Positions 59,234 to 64,000 of a stretch of DNA of 64,000 nucleotides are shown here, in pieces; positions within the stretch are counted from its first letter, which is position 1, and every line of letters starts with the position of its first letter. The DNA comes from Myotis daubentonii. Its lineage: Eukaryota; Chordata; Mammalia; Chiroptera; Vespertilionidae. Position numbers and translations under genes: made by a program. The stretch lies in the NCBI RefSeq assembly GCF_963259705.1, contig NC_081851.1:15536145-15600144 (forward strand), written 5' to 3'. The notes beneath the pieces were generated by a model. The model made no database searches and had not been told where the DNA came from. It saw only the letters and a program-made list of their open reading frames with translations.

Positions 59234-60552
59234 TCCTTATCTAATAAAAGAGAAACATGGTAATTGGCGTACGACCGCTACCCTTCCCATTGGCTAATCA
59301 GGGGCGATATGCAAATTAACTGTCAGCCAAGATGGCGGCCGGCAACCAGGAAGCTTAAACTGAACATGAGGCTTGCTTGCTTCAGTGACGGAGGACTGCA
59401 ACATTCCCCGCCTGCCTTGCTGGCCTCTCAGCCTGCAGTTTAAGAAACATAGTAACAAATAGAAGCTAAAAGAAAACACCCAGAAACCAGCTTACAGGGA
59501 GCTGGGATCTCAGAGCTGGAGTTGATACAGAGTTTCGATTGTAGAACTGAAACAAACCAGATACCTGCTTTCAGAAGTGGAAGCCTCAGAGCTGGAGCCA
59601 GGCTAAAGCTGGCCCAGAATAAAAAAATAAATAAAAAAAGAATAAAAGGAGCAGTTGGGAGCTTCAGTCACAGCCTGAAAACAGCCCTCAGCCCCTCACC
59701 CAGACTGGCCAGGCACCCCAGTGGAGACCCCCACCCTGAAGGGTGTGTGACCAGCTGCAAAGAGCCATCATCCCCTCACCCAGGCTGGCCAGGCACCCCA
59801 GTGGGGACCCCCACCCTGATCCGGGACACCCTTCACGGCAAACCACCCAGCCCCCACCCATGCAACAGGCCTCTATCCTATATAGTAAAAGGGTACTATG
59901 CCTCCCAGCACCGGGATCAGTGGAGCCGCGAGGCCTCCCGGCACCGGGATCAGCGTGACAGGGGGCAGTGCCCCAAACCCCTGATCGGTCCTGCTCTGTG
60001 TGTGACAGGGGGCAGTGCCCCAACTCCCCTATTGGCCCTACTCTGTGAGTGACAGGGGGGAGCTCCTCAACCCCCTGATGGGCCCTGCTCTGTGCATGAC
60101 AGGGTACAGAGCCCCAACACCCCTGATGGGCCCTGCTCTGTGCGTGACAGGGGGCAGTACCCCAACTCCCCTATCGACCCTACTCTGTGCGTGACGGGGG
60201 GAGCTCCCCAACCCCCTGATTGGCCCTGCACTGTGCGTGACAGGGGGCAGTGCCCCAACCCCCTGATTGGCCATGCTCTGTGCGTGACAGGGGGTGACGC
60301 CGCAACCTCCCCATCGACCCTGCCTTGAGTGTGACAGGGGGCAGTGCCCCAATCCACCAAACAGCCATACCCTGAGCCCGACCAGGGGCTGCACCTAGGG
60401 ATTAGGCCTGCCCTCTTCCACCCGGGAGCAGTCCTAAGCCAGCAGGTCGTTATCTCCCGAGGGGTCCCAGACTTCGAGAGGGCACAGGCCAGGGAGAGGG
60501 ACCCTTCCCCTCCCCCCCTGAGTGCACAAATTTTTGTGCACCGGGCCTCTAG
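59234..60552 (+). mobile_element. HeliBat Helitron, complete non-autonomous copy
   Basis: The 5' end is TCCTTATCTAATAAAAG. The 3' end has the hairpin gcacaaatttttgtgc followed by accgggcctCTAG. It is inserted between A (59233) and T (60553) with no duplication, as rolling-circle elements do. The interior holds a YY1-like aagatggcggcc at about 59329, a possibly captured host segment (59320-59640) and a 47-bp tandem repeat. There is no Rep/helicase frame. It lies immediately upstream of a truncated L1. Confidence 0.93.
59955..60350 (+). repeat. 47-bp tandem repeat within HeliBat
   Basis: About nine units resemble gtgacagggggcagtgcccc followed by aaccccctgattggccctgctctgt. Because 47 is not a multiple of three, frames of 60-118 codons occur in several phases; they are not genes. 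Confidence 0.9.
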
Positions 60553-60555
60553 TAC

Positions 60556-62648
60556 AATAATAAAGAAATATTAGCCATTGCAATTAGGCAAGAAGAAGAA
60601 ATAAAAGGCATCCAAATTGGAATAGAGGAAGTAAAACTGTCCTTATTTGCAGACGACATGATATTATACATACAAAACCCTAGAGACTCCATCAAAAAGC
60701 TACTAGACTTAATACATGAATTTGGCAATGTAGCAGGATACAAAATTAACCCCAAGAAATCTGACGCATTTCTATACACCAGTAGTGAACTTTCAGAAAG
60801 AGAGATTATAAAAACAATGCCGTTTACCATTGCACCAAAAAAATTAAGCTACCTAGGAATAAACTTAAAGAGGTAAAAGACCTCTACTCAGAAAACTACA
60901 GGACGTTGAAAAAAGATATAGAGGAAGACATAAACAGATGGAAGAACATACCGTGTTCATGGATTGGTAGAATCAACATCATTAAAATGTCCATGCTACC
61001 CAAAGCAATCTGTAAATTCAACGCACTTCCCATTAAAATACCAACGGTATACTTCATAGATCTAGAACGAACTCTCCAAAAATTCATCTGGAATAAAAAA
61101 AGACCCTGAATAGCTGCAGCAATCCTGAAAAAGAACAAAGTAGTTGGGATCTCAATACCAGATATCAAGATGTATTACAAAGCCACTGTTCGCAAAACTG
61201 CCTGGTACTGGCACAAGAATAGGCATATAGATCAATGGAATAGAATAGAGAGCCCAGAAATTGGCCCAAACCAATATGCTCAATTAATATTTGACAAAGG
61301 AGGCAAGAACATACAATGCAGCCAAGATAGTCTCTTCAATAAATGGTGTTGGGAAAATTGGACAGATATATGCAAGAAAATGAAACTAGACCACCAACTT
61401 ACACCATACACAAAAAGAAACTCAAAATGGATAAAGGACTTAAATGTGCGACAGGAAACCATAAAAATTCTAGAAGAATCCAAAGGCAACAAAATCTCAG
61501 ACATATGCCGAAGCAATGTCTTCACTGATACAGCTCCTAGGGCACTTGAAACTAAAGAGAAAATGAACAAATGGGACTACATCAAAATAAAAAGCCTCTA
61601 CACAGCAAAAGAAACCATCAACAAAACAAGGAGAAAACCCGCTGTGTGGGAAAACATATTTGCCAATGTCATATCTGATAAGGGCCTAATCTCCAAAATT
61701 TATAGGGAACTCATACAACTTCACAAAAGGAAGGTAAACAATCCAATCAAAAAATGGGCAAATGACCTAAATAGAGACACCTTTCAAAAGAGGACATTCA
61801 GAAAGCCAAGAGACATATGAAAACATGCTCAAAGTCACTAATCATAGGAGAGATGCAAATCAAAACAACAATGAGGTACCATCTCACACCTGTCAGACTG
61901 GCTATCATCAACAAATCAACAAACGACAAGTGCTGGAGAGGATGTGGAGAAAAAGGAACACTTGTGCACTGCTGGTGGGAATGAAGACTGGTGCAGCCAC
62001 TATGGAAGACACTATGGAGTTTCCTCAAAAATCTGAAAATGGAACTCCCATTTGACCCTGTGATCCCACTTCTAGGAATATATCCCAAGAAACCAGAAAC
62101 ACCAATCAGAAAGGATATATGCACCCCTATCTTCATAGCAGCACAATTCACCATAGCTAAGATCTGGAAACAGCCTAAGTGCCCATCAGTAGATGAATGG
62201 ATTAGAAAACAGTGGTACATCTACACGATGGAATACTATGCTGCTGTAAAAAGGAAGGAACTCTTACCATTTGCAACGTCATGGATGGAACTGGAGAGCA
62301 TTATGCTAAGTGAAATAAGCCAGTCAATGAAGGAAAAATACCACATGATCTCACTCATTCATGGATAATAGAGACCATTATAAACTCTTGAACAATAATA
62401 GATACAGAGGCAGAGCTGCCTCAAACAGATTGTCAAACTGCAGCGTGAAGGCCGGGGAGGGTTGGGGGGCAGGAGGTAGGGGGGTAAGAGATCAACCAAA
62501 GGACTTGTATGCATGCATATAAGCATAACCAATGGACATAAGACAGTGGGGTATAGGGGAGGCTAGGGGACTGTCTAGGGCGGGGGGGGGGGGAAATGGA
62601 CACATATGTAATACCCTGTGTAATACTTTAAGCAATAAAAAAAAGAAT
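60556..62648 (+). mobile_element. 5'-truncated bat L1, sense
   Basis: About 2.1 kb of L1: the ORF2 part from just before the catalytic [12 protein letters not shown] motif (60645) to the ORF2 end (62368), then a 3' UTR with gatcaaccaaaggacttgtatgc and a tail of aataaaaaaaag. It belongs to the same subfamily as the antisense L1 at 14.8-21.8 kb. ORF2 is broken near 60870, 61110 and 61810. The HeliBat sits at its 5' border. Confidence 0.9.
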
Positions 62649-63390
62649 AGTGTGTTATAAAAGTTATATTCTTTGGTTTAAAAAATGAGAAAAATTGTGT
62701 GGATCCAAAACTTTACCAATTTTACCCATTTTTAAATAAACTACAGATATTCAAACCAATAAAAATAAAATTTACTTACAAAAAAAAGAAATAAAGGGTA
62801 TATGATCAAGACAGGGATAAAGGGAAAGGATTATAAATCTTCGTGGTCGGAAAAAAGGGAGAGGCAAGTTAGGGAGGAGAGGGTGGCTGCATTAAATGCA
62901 GCATTTCATGGCGTTAGACCAAGCAGAGCTGGCCACTGGAGGCTTGTCTTTGACCTCAACATGCTTCTTTCTGCTCCAAAAGGCACTCTTTCGTTGTTCT
63001 GTCGCTAAATTGTCATCCCGGGTAACCAAGGGAGGAAGGATAAAAACACAGAAAACAGCAAGTCAATGAACTGAATAATGGACAAATGACGCTACATTTG
63101 CCAAATGTACTTGGGAAGTCAGAATCCAGTCCAGCCCAGGAGAGACAGCAACATTCCCCCCAGCACAACCAGCATCATGGCCCGGTGAACCCTTTCTGCT
63201 CGGACTCCAGTCAAGTGTTGGCGTGGCAGCTGGAGCCAGGGCTCCACGTAGCACGAGAGGAGCATTCTGTACTGCTCAAGGAGTCGATGTCTTAGACTGC
63301 TTCTCCATTTCCATGGGTTACATTATTAAGCATGGGTGTTTATTGATGTAGGGGGAAGCTCTCCTTACTCATCCGCTTCTTTGTCCAATG
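62649..63390. other. Unassigned sequence
   Basis: No gene or named repeat was recognised between the L1 tail and the next SINE. Confidence 0.5.
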
Positions 63391-63567
63391 TGTTTTTATT
63401 GATTTTCAGAGAGGGGGAGGGAGAGGGAGATAGAAACATCAATGACGAGAAAGATGGATCGGCTGTCTTCTGCACGCCCATACTAGTGTGCCCTGACCGG
63501 GAATCAGAAGGTGATCTCCTGGTTCATGGGACGTTGCTCTCCCAACTGAGCCACACCAGCTGCGCTT
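63391..63567 (-). repeat. Ves SINE, internally deleted
   Basis: This antisense copy runs from ttattgattttcagagagggg to ctgagccacaccagctgcgc, with a shortened core. Confidence 0.82.
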
Positions 63568-63714
63568 ACTCATCCGTTTTAATGACAGGCTCCCTGACAT
63601 CCTGTCTCACACACAACTAAATCCTGCTCCTCTCCAAACACTTAGTGGCATGTTTCTGGCCTGCTGCATGCAGTGAAACAGTCCACCTGGACTCCTCAGT
63701 CATAATACTTCTTT

Positions 63715-63973
63715 TTAAAAAGTCCTCACGGGAGGATTTTTTCCCATTGGTCTTTAGAGAGAGAGTGGATGGGAGGACGTAGGTGAAGGGAGGGAGAGAG
63801 CAAGAGAGGGAAACATCGATGGGAGAGAGATACATCCACTGGTTGCCTCTCTCACAAACCCCAACCGTGGCCAGGATCAACCCTGCAACCGAGGTATGTG
63901 CGCTTGACTGGAAATCTAAGTTGCGCCCCTTCGGTCCTTCGATGCTCTAACCACTGAGACAAACGGGCAGGCT
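63715..63973 (-). repeat. Ves-type SINE, older variant
   Basis: This antisense copy has a GA-rich part at 63755-63820, ctggttgcctctctcacaaacccc as a variant core, an antisense B box in ctggccaggatcaaccctgc, and the head caaacgggcaggct. Confidence 0.78.
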
Positions 63974-64000
63974 CACTAAGAATTCTGGTACCTCTCACAG

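Overview
The window is mammalian nuclear DNA, and its repeats point to a vespertilionid bat. It has many tRNA-derived Ves SINEs, two HeliBat rolling-circle (Helitron) elements with diagnostic ends, a SPIN hAT element, a half-L1 (HAL1) element and bat-type L1 copies. Ordinary single-exon coding genes are essentially absent. Most long open frames are shadows over L1, simple repeats or a GC-rich minisatellite.

Layout, left to right. 1-3030: microsatellites, three Ves SINEs, a CpG island (about 1.1-2.05 kb) and a solo retroviral LTR ending near 2565. 4595-25948, plus strand: degenerate exons of an ANAPC1 (APC/C subunit 1) copy that kept introns, with frameshifts, a stop and missing exons. Its interior is filled by HAL1 (7434-9621), SINEs, L1 pieces, a nearly full-length antisense L1 (about 14.8-21.8 kb) and a SPIN element with a perfect 8-bp target duplication. 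27108-31089, minus strand: five exons of a RALGDS/RGL-family gene. Their splice sites and phases join into one lesion-free frame holding only the N-terminal REM-type domain and a tail. A broken duplicate of its first recognised exon lies at 31797-31907. 32.6-39.3 kb: a small hAT-like element, a HeliBat that appears to carry captured host DNA including a MIR, and little else.

39.3-46.2 kb: an old antisense L1, split by a Ves SINE, a TTTC microsatellite and a chimeric retrocopy (U6 snRNA pseudogene, CTG tract, 123-bp GC-rich repeats, poly-A). 46.85-51.6 kb: the largest unexplained structure, an inverted repeat whose spacer is about 3.5 kb of a 35-40-bp minisatellite with a perfect palindrome in most units. 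52-59 kb: old repeats, a near full-length Ves SINE, an L1 insertion fused to an antisense 5' half of tRNA-Glu, a tandem repeat and a probable LTR. 59.2-62.65 kb: a complete HeliBat with a 47-bp internal tandem repeat, followed by a 5'-truncated sense L1. The right end has two more SINEs.

There is no operon or pathway here. The likely functional host sequence is the RALGDS-like gene and perhaps the CpG-island promoter. Exon assignments rest on remembered human proteins and were not checked by alignment.
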